A stretch of 64,000 nt of DNA, taken from contig JNVV01000038.1 of assembly GCA_000733355.1 (NCBI GenBank), forward strand, positions 276,291-340,290. Reading direction: 5' to 3'. The stretch comes from Falciphora oryzae. Its lineage: Eukaryota > Ascomycota > Sordariomycetes > Magnaporthales > Magnaporthaceae. Positions 56,030-64,000 of the stretch are shown here, piece after piece. Position numbers and translations under genes: made by a program. Below the pieces are notes generated by a model. That model ran no database searches, had not been told where the DNA came from, and was given only the letters and a program-made list of their open reading frames with translations. Position 1 is the first letter of the stretch, and each line of letters begins with the position of its first letter.

Positions 56030-56309
56030 CTTGCCAGCGTATAGTCCCGACGAGAAGTGAAGAGATTGCTTGGAGTATCAATTGGAGGTGCAGATTAAAG
56101 GAAGCAGATGGGACACGGAGCGGAAAGAATGTAGGCACGGTATTTGTACCAAAGCCCTGTAAGGCCGGACATGGCGGTGCGCTCTCCACCGGTTTTGGGT
56201 GGATACTGGCACGGGCTCTGCTGCCTAAAGTTCTAACGTAATCAACCCCACATGGGTGGTTGAATGCTCCCCTGCAGATGTTCCTTATCAGGCTAGCACA
56301 AGTGAATTG

Positions 56310-56314
56310 CAGAC
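56310..56314. repeat. Target-site duplication CAGAC (left)
   Basis: Five bases directly before the first LTR, repeated exactly at 61956-61960 after the second. This marks the insertion as an original integration event, not a product of later recombination between elements. Confidence 0.92.
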
Positions 56315-56486
56315 TGTTGCACAGCGTAACGAGAATGAATTGATCTGATTGGATTGATTGATTGATCTGTCTGATTGATGATGCTCCATGCCCGCTGGGA
56401 CAGATTCCCCGCAAATTTTGCCTGCAGCGCGTCCTGCCCAACACGTCCGTGCACTTGACTAATCAATTCCTGCACCGCATGCAACA
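56315..56486 (-). repeat. 3' LTR of the copia element
   Basis: 172 bp with TGTTGCA/TGCAACA inverted ends and an internal GATT tetranucleotide stretch. This copy has C at all seven positions where the other LTR has T. Confidence 0.95.
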
Positions 56487-56562
56487 CACCCCCTCAGGGA
56501 TCGCCCTTTCGGCGGTTCCTGCCTTCAAATCCCGGTAGGGGATAAAGTCAGGCCTTCCAACG

Positions 56563-58608
56563 TTACGTGACAGTCGTAATTGGGAGGGTAGGACCTGTAT
56601 TAGCCGCCTTTATGAGGGCCTTTAGGCCGGCCTCACCCCCTGGGAGTGCGTCTTCTCTCTCTTCCAGGTCGATCTCCGTCTCTTTTGCCAGCGAGATTTG
56701 CAGGGAAACGTCGACAAGTCCCAACTGCTGTAGAAATCCCTCCCATTTTGCCTTGGTGAGGGGTTTGGTCAACCCATCCGCTAGTTGGGAGTCCGTTGGG
56801 ACGTATTTGACGGTTACCCTACCGGCCTGTACTTTTTGTCGCACCCAGCAGTTGTGTATATCGACGTGCTTAAGCCGAGAGTTTAGGCGGGCTTTTCCCG
56901 GCGTAAGCACTCGGATTGTCGACGTGTTGTTACATAGAATCCGGGTGGTCCAGGACTTCAAGGTAGTAAGTTTCAGCTTTTTGGGCATTGTAGGGGATAG
57001 CTCCTGCAGGAGTCGGTTGATGAAGATGCCCTCTTTTGCGCCTTGAGAGACGGCCAGGAGCTCCGCTTCGCACGTAGACGTAGCCACTGTAGGCTGCTTG
57101 TTGGCTCTCCAGCCGACGATCCCTCCACAGAGCTTCACCACGTATCCTTGTGAACTAACCCGGTCGAGTTTGTTATCTCCGTACGAGGCGTCTGTGTATA
57201 CCACCAGGCCCTCCTCACCACCAAACGATAGCCCGAGATTCCGGCTACCAGATAGGTAGTGCAATACTCGGTCAGCTACTTCGTGGTGGGCTGGAGAGGG
57301 GTTGGTGTTGAAGCGGCTTAGTCGTGATACACTGAAGGCGATATCCGGCCGGGCTGTGACTGCAGCATATAGGAGCGAGCCTATCTTGCGCTGGTACCTT
57401 TTTATCTCGCTCGCCGATGCCCGCATTTCCGTTGGGATTAGCTTTACGGCCGTTATGGGAGTAGCCGGAGGCGGAGAAGGGGCCGCGGAGTCGGCTAGCC
57501 TGGAGATTTTGTCGATATAGCCGGCTTGAGAGAGGTATATCCGCCTTTTTTGCCTTTCTTTTAGGACTTGCATCCTTAGGAACTATTGCAATGGGTGGCC
57601 GCCAGTTATTTTGTACTTTTGCTTGAGACCTTGGACGGCTTGTATGGCGGATTCGCGCCAATTTTGGGGAAAAACAACCAGGAGATCGTTTACGTAAACT
57701 AGGATTATTACTTGATTTTTGACGAAAACATACGGTTCGTTTTTTAAAGCCTGGAAGCCGAGTTCTTGCAGCCTACCGCCTAGGTTTTGTTGCTAGAGTA
57801 GAGGAGATTCGCGCAAGCCGTATAGTGCTTTCCTAAGGCGATAGACCTTGCCGTTCTTTCGGAATCCATTTGGCATCCTTATGTATACCGTCTTTTTAAG
57901 AGGTGCGTGGACGAAGGCGTTGGTAACATCGTATTGGAGGATCTCCCAGTCGTATTTTGCTGCGAGCGCTAGCATAATTCTGAAGGAACGCGCAGCCAGG
58001 GTAGACGCGTAGGTTGTTTCTCCCGATGCGATTTGTTGCTGATCTCCCCGAATAACGAGGCGTGCCTTGCATTTTTGGAATTTCCCGTGCTTATCGAACT
58101 TGTGCACGAATACCCACATGCAGTCGAGCAGCTGTTGCCTATCTCTTTCCACCTTATTTACTACGTCCCACGAGCGCATCTTATGGTGACTCCTTATGTG
58201 GGCTCGCTGTGCTTCTCGGTGAAGGCGTTCCAGTGGGTGATTGTCTAACTGCCACTGGTTTTTTGGCGGATTGGGGGCGTCGCGTCGGTGCAAACGGCCC
58301 CGCGATGCCCGCTTGAGAATCTCCTCGTTCGATAGTGTTTGTGGCAGCTGGTTTGGGTGCTGTAGACGCCCTGTCCGTGCTTTGCGCGCTATCGACGCTT
58401 TGGTTTTTAGACGCCCGTCCACTTTGCCCGCACCCCTTGAGACCCGGCCCGCCTCGAAGGCTGCCATCCACTTTTGGGGTGCCGCTTTGGCCAAGGTTTT
58501 TCGGGTCCCTAACACCCCCTCGGGCATAGTTAGGGCGGCAAACGCGTTGGGAGATTGGATTGGAGTATTGTTGGGACTTGGATAGGCTTGTTTGGCTTGA
58601 CTGGCCAA
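56563..58608 (-). pseudogene. Copia pol: reverse transcriptase and RNase H
   Basis: The minus strand reads the copia RT from about 58200 (WVFVHKFDKHGKFQKCKARL, KYDWEILQYDVTNAFVHAPL, YIRMPNGFRKNGKVYRLRKA) on to RNase H (VVYTDASYGDNKLDR, ANKQPTVATSTCEAELLAVS, HVDIHNCWVRQKV, PTDSQLADGLTKPLTK) and a stop at 56563. Two TAG codons interrupt it, after YGLRESPLL (about 57790) and after GGHPLQ (about 57583), the second most simply explained by CAG to TAG. The RT catalytic motif YVDD reads YVND (57685-57696). RNase H catalytic Asp and Glu positions look intact. Confidence 0.85.
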
Positions 58609-58965
58609 GAGGTGATCAGTTTTTGGCGCGTTGTTACAATCCCAACCCCCCTGGATATGCTTTACAGGGGCCCACGTTTGGGTATCTCGCTTCGACCCTA
58701 CTCCTAGTCCTGAGTTTGCCCACTACATTCCGGTGGCGTTTAGCTCTGTAGGCTGGTTTTCCGGCTCGGGGTTTGGACTTAGAACTGAGCTTATTTTTCC
58801 ATTTGCATCCACAAGTGTATTTTGAAGACGTGTAGCAATTTTTTCCGATGTTAGGGTAACTTTTTGGGACGTACTTTTGGCATAGTTTTCGGGTTTTCCG
58901 GAATAGAAATTGGATTCGTCGAATAGTACGTCTTTGACGCGTACAACCTTCCCTAACCCAGGCGC

Positions 58966-59769
58966 CTAGACCCTGTAGATGTTGATAGAATCGTATCTAA
59001 CTAAAAAGCCGATCATCGCTTTCGAGTTGGTTTTGTCTTCCATTTTTTTTATGAGCTTCCCCGCTGCGGTTAGGACATAAACTTTGCAGCCGTAAGCACG
59101 TAAATGCGTTTGGCGCGGCTGTTTCGCGGCCGTTGCGTGTCCATCACGGTTCGCTAGATAGCCTATGAAACGTTCGTATGGGGACTGCCAATTGAACCTT
59201 TGTGCCGGCAGCCTGTTATGCAGATATGTGGCTGCGGAAGCTGCCTCGGTCCAGAGGTTTCGGGGAAGGTTGGCGTGCAGTAGCATGGCGCGCGTTTTTT
59301 CGGCCAGCAAGCCTCCTATGCGCTCGGCGGCGCCGTTTTGAGCCTGGGTATACGGTGCGGAGGGCCTAGGCTTGATTCCGTCTTTTTTAAGGCCTTCCTC
59401 CTAAAGTCTGGTGGTAAACTCGTTGTTGGAGCGGATTCGTTTGATTTTTATTTTATAGAGATTGTACAATAAGGCCTTGAGGTCCCTGTAGCACCGCTAA
59501 AGCTCGCTTGTTGACTTTTCCACAGAGAAGTAGGTCCAAGCATACCCGTTCCAGTCGTTGTGGAAGTGTATCCAGTACTTGAGGCCCTGTAGATCTTTTC
59601 GAAAGTATCCATAGTTTACCGAGATAGAGTTTCCAGGCTCTGTCCAACTCTTTCCGGGCACTCGATTTATAACCTGCTTTATCTTGGCACAGGCGCACGC
59701 CTCGCATTTGGTTGTTGGAGGACCTTTTAGCCTAAGTCCGGCTGTACCCTGGGTCGCCTTCGCAAGCAC
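58966..59769 (-). pseudogene. Copia pol: GAG-pre-integrase and integrase
   Basis: Starting near 59769, the frame shows the pre-integrase zinc pattern end (PTTKCEACACAKIKQ) and the integrase core start, where the expected first catalytic Asp reads Asn (ISVNYGYFRKDL). The later QNGAAERIGGLLAEKTRAML block keeps the catalytic Glu. A stop separates the two parts (about 59400), and further stops follow INIYRV (58966). The C-terminal AYGCKVYVLTAAGKL segment is typical for copia integrase. Non-functional. Confidence 0.8.
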
Positions 59770-60562
59770 GTTGGGCCCCGGGTGGCCGAACCGGAGGTGC
59801 CAAAGAGTTCCGTCCTTTGGGGGATTTTGACGGTAGTGCCGAGAGTTCCATTGTTTTGCCGGTGGATCGTTGGGTTGTTTATCCGTTGCTAGGGCACTTT
59901 GATCCTCCCCTTGGCCTTTTGTAGTGTAGTTATATTTGATAACGAATTGATTGTGCTTGTTGGGAGTAATAGCGAGGAGCTAATCGTCGCTGTCTTTAAG
60001 TGCAGGTGGGTTCCGCTTTGTATCCCACCACCAGCCTTTCCGTATTAAGCATACGAGAGAGACCACGTTGCAAGCGAACCTTTCGATTAAAGCCGCATTG
60101 CGTAGCCGGATTTGGCTCGATCCAAATCCCGTTGAGGTTACCAAGGTTACTTTTCCGTAGCTAGTAACCTGGAGCTTCTTTGAGCCTGCTTGCACGTAAT
60201 TTCCGGCCGTGGCGTACCGAAAATTCCGGAACCGGTTTGGGTCGTTAAAAATGTGGATGGTGGCCCCGGAGTTGAGGATCGTGGACCGGTGGAATGGGTA
60301 GTCGCTTACGTTAAAAAATAACGCGGTAGGTTGCTTCGTTTATTGTGATCGTTAGAGCGTTTAGGACGACTCCCACTCGTCGGACTAGTTAATCTTCGGC
60401 TTCAACTTCCTTTATATGGTTCGCCCAAAGCATTGCCCGTTTGTTTTTTTTTTGTTTTCCCTTTTGATGTTCCCGGCGTATTTTTTTGATGAGAGTATTT
60501 AACTTTTTGTTTTCCTTGCGCTTGTATTTGATAAGCTGTTGTATAGGCTTTGACGGTGTCCA

Positions 60563-61609
60563 CTAATCCGGCGCAAGCTCCTTTAGGATATAGAAGCACT
60601 TTTCCGCCTTGTGCCTGTTTTGGCTACATACGCGGCAAACGGCTTTTGGGGGTGAATCGGATGTTCCCTTTCGGTACACTTTTCGGGAGTTCGATTTGGC
60701 CCTGGGAGCTCGATTATCGGATTTGGACGCCGGTAAGCTTCGCTTCCGCGGTGGGTTGCGGGTAACGGTTTCGGTATTGTCGTTGGAAAGTGATTCGCTC
60801 CTTTTTTTAGCTTTTTTGGGCCCGGATCCCGTGGCGCCCCTTGAACTGGTTGCTACGAACCTTGCCCCCCTGACGCTTTTGGGCCTAACGATGAGCATGT
60901 CCTCCGTGCCCATTTCGTGCCGAATCTCTTTCGCAATATCTAAGTGCCTTAGGAGCCCGCGTTTGATGCTATTTTGATGGTCTTTGCGTGCCTGTGAAGC
61001 CCAAGACTTATAGTATCCGCCTATAGCTTTAATAACTGTAGGGAACTAGATTGAGGGCGTGGTGGCCTTTGCAATTTCGGTTTGGGTTCCGTCCTTTATG
61101 ATTTGTTCGAATTTTTTGATCCATTTGATTATGTTTTTGAAATTCCTCGGTCTTCGCATAACCTTTTTGTATGCGGCTTTCGCCGCTTCCTAGTTTTCGA
61201 AGGAGTAGGATTCCCCGTATTCTTGGAGATTGGCATAGCTTTTTTGGATAGCGACCCCTATATGCCCGTTCCTTAAAGCAAAGTGCCTATTCTTTAGGGT
61301 CTCGCAAACCGTCTGGTCCATCCATTTGTAAATGCTCTGTGCGTTTTTGTATCCCTTTTTGTATATGTGTAGGGCATGCTGATAGCCGGCCATTTTCTTT
61401 TGGAAAGGTACACCCAAAGAGTCGGATATGATCTCGGAGGCGTTCTTTTGGTTCGAGGGATCGGCCGGGACTTCCGTGGACGTTGAAGGAGTGGAGTTCG
61501 TGTTTTTTAGCCGCGTGTTTCTTTTCGAAGGAGGACTTTGGGGGGCTTTTTGGCTTGTTTGCGAGATTTTCGGAGGCGAGGGGAGTCGAGGCCACTCTTC
61601 CTCGCCCAA
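60563..61609 (-). pseudogene. Copia gag with zinc knuckle
   Basis: The frame beginning near 61609 (MGEEEWPRLPSPPKISQ) gives a basic, Ser/Pro-rich N-terminus, then helical gag-like sequence (HIYKKGYKNAQSIYKWMDQ; MRRPRNFKNIIKWIKKFEQ) and near 60600-60650 the CX2CX4HX4C knuckle CRVCSQNRHKAEKC, which binds the element RNA. At least two stop codons (near 61190 and 61050) interrupt it. The true gag start may be further upstream, toward the LTR. Confidence 0.75.
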
Positions 61610-61783
61610 AACGAAGGGCGTTAGGCTGAGGGAATCGATTTTTCGTAGGAAGGCCGTATTTCATCCTTTCCAACCGGTGTAGTTTTCGAGGGTTGGGCCG
61701 TACTCGGTGGTAGCTATTGTTGGTGTCGTTGGACGCTGCTGATTTGCGCGGTAAATTGGACAACGCGAATGAGACTTTTAATC

Positions 61784-61955
61784 TGTTGCATAGCGTAACG
61801 AGAATGAATTGATTTGATTGGATTGATTGATTGATTTGTTTGATTGATGATGCTCTATGCCCGCTGGGATAGATTCCCCGCAAATTTTGCCTGCAGCGCG
61901 TCCTGCCCAACACGTCCGTGCATTTGACTAATCAATTCCTGCACCGCATGCAACA
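61784..61955 (-). repeat. 5' LTR of the copia element
   Basis: 172 bp, same ends as the partner LTR, seven T-for-C differences on the plus strand (61791 is the first). It would hold the element's own promoter on the minus strand. Confidence 0.95.
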
Positions 61956-61960
61956 CAGAC
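61956..61960. repeat. Target-site duplication CAGAC (right)
   Basis: The right copy of the 5-bp duplication described for 56310-56314. Confidence 0.92.
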
Positions 61961-62374
61961 CGTCGGTCTGGGTCTCTGAGCATGTTTGAATGCCCGTATG
62001 AAGAAAGGGATGACCTCGAACCCCCAACGCTGAGCTCCCAACCACCGCCTACGCATTCACAGTGAGAGCCAAAGGGGCAGGAAGTGAAATGAGGCTCATG
62101 GTGGTGAAGTGCTGGCTCTGGCATCATTAGCGGAGATCAACAAAGGAAAGCGAATGTCCTCAGTCCCCTGCAGGAATACGATAATTAGCTCTCATGAATT
62201 TCCTGTCTACGGCAGCCTATAAAACGGACTGTCTGCGGCCCGTCTCGCTGCTACATTGAAACCCTCATCATCGTCACCATCATCAACTCGCCGACATCTC
62301 TCCCCACCCACGATTATCCGCACCACAGCCACAAGCAAACCACCTACCAACGCTCGTAACGAACATCCGTAACT
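61961..62374 (+). promoter_or_regulatory. Promoter and leader of a small gene
   Basis: A TATAAAA box at 62218-62224 is followed by a ~150-base leader rich in CATCA and CCAC units that leads to the ATG at 62375. No upstream ATG is seen in the leader after the TATA box. Confidence 0.6.
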
Positions 62375-62506
62375 ATGTCTGCACCGGACCCTCAGCCAAA
62401 TCTGCCGAAGCCAGGCAAGCCTACCACTAAGTGGTGCGACCAGCACGGGGAGTACACGGGTGACGACTGTCCCGAGTGCTTGAGAGGTGGTGTCCCCGTC
62501 TGTTAA
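62375..62506 (+). CDS. 43-residue zinc-ribbon-like microprotein
   Basis: A 43-codon frame follows a clear TATA box and leader. The first half is Pro/Lys-rich (MSAPDPQPNLPKPGKPTTK); the second half holds CDQHGEYTGDDCPEC, a C-x2-H-x7-C-x2-C pattern able to bind one zinc ion, and a final Cys before the stop. There is no signal peptide. The promoter layout and ligand spacing argue for a real gene, but no family can be named with confidence and the short length makes the call tentative. Confidence 0.5.
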   Translation: MSAPDPQPNLPKPGKPTTKWCDQHGEYTGDDCPECLRGGVPVC

Positions 62507-63156
62507 AACAGCAGCGGAAGCCCACCGCGTCTAGGCACTCTGATATCTGCGGGAGGCAGTGAAACTGCCCGGATAGTCTTTTACTACAGTGTCCTGGTTG
62601 TCATGAGCATCTGTCCATGGACTTCCGAGACGGCCCGGGAGTGTCTGCAGGCCAAGGGTATTCCAGTCCCGGGAGTTGCGAAAAGGGAATATGGTTGATG
62701 GGAGGAAAGGGAGAAAGGGGAGGATAACGCTGTTCAACACAGAACATTAGAGGAGAGAGCGAGAGAGTGGAGGCATGCGGCTATCCAAGAACGGAAGATA
62801 GGAATGGTTGATGCATTGATAACTAAGGGCCTGTTCGGTTCACGCTGTTTATGGTCAACAACTGTTGATTCACCTATTGAAATCGGTACAAAGAGGTGCG
62901 GAGACGCCGGCTGGGGCCCCCTGCAAGCACAGAGGTCACTTTTCGCAGGGAAACAGGCCCAGATCCTTGCCGACGCTCTGACCCCCTGTCTGCCACGGCT
63001 ATTTTAGACCCATGCCTAACGGTTGAAGCCATCTACAAGATCGCCGGCCCCTCCCTTCACTTGCAACTCCCTAGCTTCCACAGCTGCCTTTAATATGAAC
63101 CGCGCCTACCTTTATATATAATTTCTCAGGGTTTGATAGCAATAATTACAAATTAA
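62507..63156. other. Intergenic region
   Basis: About 0.65 kb; contains a GGGCCTGTTCGGTTC string at 62829-62843 resembling the ends of some DNA elements, without a convincing partner. No gene is seen. Confidence 0.5.
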
Positions 63157-63323
63157 GGGATTTAGCCCAATGGTAAAGCGCAAAAAGCATATACTGCGGC
63201 CCCTACTACCTAATGTTTCCGGCGAGGTCCAAGGTTCGATTCCCCATATGGGATAAGGCCTGGTAGTAGGGGAGGTCCGGATTGTTATTTTTTGAAATCC
63301 GGGTTCGAGTCCTGGAATTTCCA
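63157..63323 (+). other. tRNA-like composite (degenerate tRNA or tRNA-derived repeat)
   Basis: The 5' end GGGATTT pairs with AATTTCC at 316-322 of the 63 kb line (six of seven pairs), followed by A and a ten-T pol III terminator. An A-box-like TAGCCCAATGGTAAAGC is at 63163-63179. The T-arm CCGGG-TTCGAGT-CCTGG (63299-63315) includes a perfect B-box, GGTTCGAGTCC. A second B-box, GGTTCGATTCC, lies at 63233-63243. Between the arms an 11-bp inverted repeat (CCCCTACTACC 63200-63210; GGTAGTAGGGG 63262-63272) encloses the second B-box. The D-stem is damaged. It looks like a tRNA gene with an insertion, or a SINE-type element; a functional tRNA is unlikely. Confidence 0.5.
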
Positions 63324-64000
63324 TTTTTTTTTTGTTGGTAGGGAACATTAATATGAAACAGCCTCGTTGTTTTGGGGCCCTGCCGAACAGCCAATTCTAG
63401 GCGGATTAATACGATTTTTACTTTTGGATTACCCTGTTGCAAAAGGGAGGGCGTTTTGGCCGGGAATAGTGGCATTTGGAGAGGTTGGGAGGCGGGAAGG
63501 GGGCGGCTGATTGACGTGTTTTTTTTGTTGTGATTACGGATAAAAGGGGGCCAATTGCTAGTCAAAAAGCAGTGCATGCGGCTAACTAAAAAAGTCCGGA
63601 ATCGTTAATTTCTGCCCTTTTTGCAAAAAAGCACGCTTTTTTTTATTTGCTATATGCCCCAATCCTTTTAACCCCGACGATCCCAACGCTAACGCCCTAT
63701 TGCAGGCCGGCCTGTAGTAGGGCGCCGGCTTTCCTCGCTTGCAGGCCGGCCTGCAGAGCCTCCTTTTCCCTCGCTTGTAGGCCGGTTTGCAAAGCCTTGT
63801 CATAGTTCCGTGCTTGGGGCACGGAAGTAGTAGCTCAAGGGTGGCCCCTGAGCCAACTCGTGTATATATAGGAGCCTTACAACCTTCCTCATAGTTCCTC
63901 TCTTCCTCCTCCTCATCTTCCAGAATAACATCACTATAACCCCTACCGGCGACCAACCCGTAGTCCGGTTTATTACATTTTTGGAAAATCTTTTCCCTTA
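63324..64000. repeat. GC-palindromic tandem repeats, possible edge of another element
   Basis: At 63700-63796 a unit of about 36-39 bp is repeated three times, centred on the palindrome GCAGGCCGGCCTGC (exact at 63741-63754; C-to-T variants at 63702-63715 and 63777-63790). A TATATATA box (63863-63870) and a CT-rich stretch follow, resembling a fungal LTR or promoter. A minus-strand open frame over the repeats (63582-63956) reads PACKRGK-like units but is probably incidental. Confidence 0.45.

Larger units (their letters stand above)
56315..61955 (-). mobile_element. Full-length Ty1/copia LTR retrotransposon, inactivated
   Basis: The element is 5,641 bp, bounded by two 172-bp direct LTRs that begin TGTTGCA and end TGCAACA, and flanked by a perfect 5-bp duplication CAGAC (56310-56314 and 61956-61960). 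The coding strand is minus: gag nearest LTR 61784-61955, then a zinc knuckle, integrase, reverse transcriptase and RNase H. The integrase-before-RT order defines the copia superfamily. A purine tract (GAGGGGGTG on the minus strand, 56487-56495) borders the downstream LTR, as expected for plus-strand priming. Many in-frame stops and altered catalytic residues show it can no longer move by itself. The LTRs differ at seven sites, all C versus T on the plus strand. Confidence 0.95.

Noticed and set aside
62829..62843. Terminal inverted repeat of a DNA transposon (GGGCCTGTTCGGTTC)
   Set aside because: The only partial partner, near 63377-63391, matches poorly and no target duplication is visible.
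1..64000. CRISPR arrays, operons or bacterial signals
   Set aside because: Introns, fungal families and promoter style show nuclear fungal DNA; no spaced direct repeats of CRISPR type occur.

Overview
The window is nuclear DNA of a filamentous ascomycete (Pezizomycotina, most likely a Sordariomycete). It is GC-rich, its genes carry short introns of about 50-130 bp with GTRWGT-like donors and CTAAC-like branch sites, and it encodes fungal-restricted families: a HET domain, a Zn2Cys6 regulator, a SAT4/rhodopsin-type membrane protein, an ankyrin-CorA fusion and small secreted cysteine-rich proteins. C-to-T skew in the repeats suggests RIP-like mutation. The species cannot be named from this sequence.

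Left part (1-5 kb): a HET-domain gene cut by the window edge, an 81-base assembly gap, a secreted repeat-peptide precursor (three near-identical ~30-residue units with dibasic KR sites) and a SET-domain gene.

Catabolic block (5.2-27.1 kb): nine consecutive genes read like a carbohydrate or sugar-acid utilisation cluster. They are an aldo/keto reductase, a D-erythronate-dehydrogenase-like SDR, a Zn2Cys6 transcription factor, an MFS sugar transporter, a BNR-repeat sialidase-like protein, a secreted GH27 alpha-galactosidase with a CBM35-like tail, a cytochrome b5-FMN alpha-hydroxy-acid dehydrogenase, a DapA/KDG-type aldolase and a secreted amidase. Secreted hydrolases would release substrate, the transporter import it, and the dehydrogenases plus aldolase break it down under the pathway regulator. 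That joint role is inferred; the individual families are clear.

Middle part (27-42 kb): a ubiquitin-like-domain (ULD) protein with a frameshift in a G-run, a proline/glycine-rich secreted protein, an S28 serine carboxypeptidase, a SAT4-type membrane protein and a large ankyrin-CorA-like channel protein.

Right part (42-64 kb): a more dynamic compartment. Three small secreted proteins alternate with broken genes: a decayed copy of an uncharacterised fungal family, a frameshifted F-box gene and an SDR that has lost its whole catalytic core. An F-box/LRR-like gene follows, then a complete but inactivated Ty1/copia retrotransposon (5,641 bp, 172-bp LTRs, CAGAC target duplication, minus orientation). 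The edge holds a 43-residue zinc-ribbon-like ORF behind a TATA box, a tRNA-like composite and GC-palindromic tandem repeats that may belong to another element.
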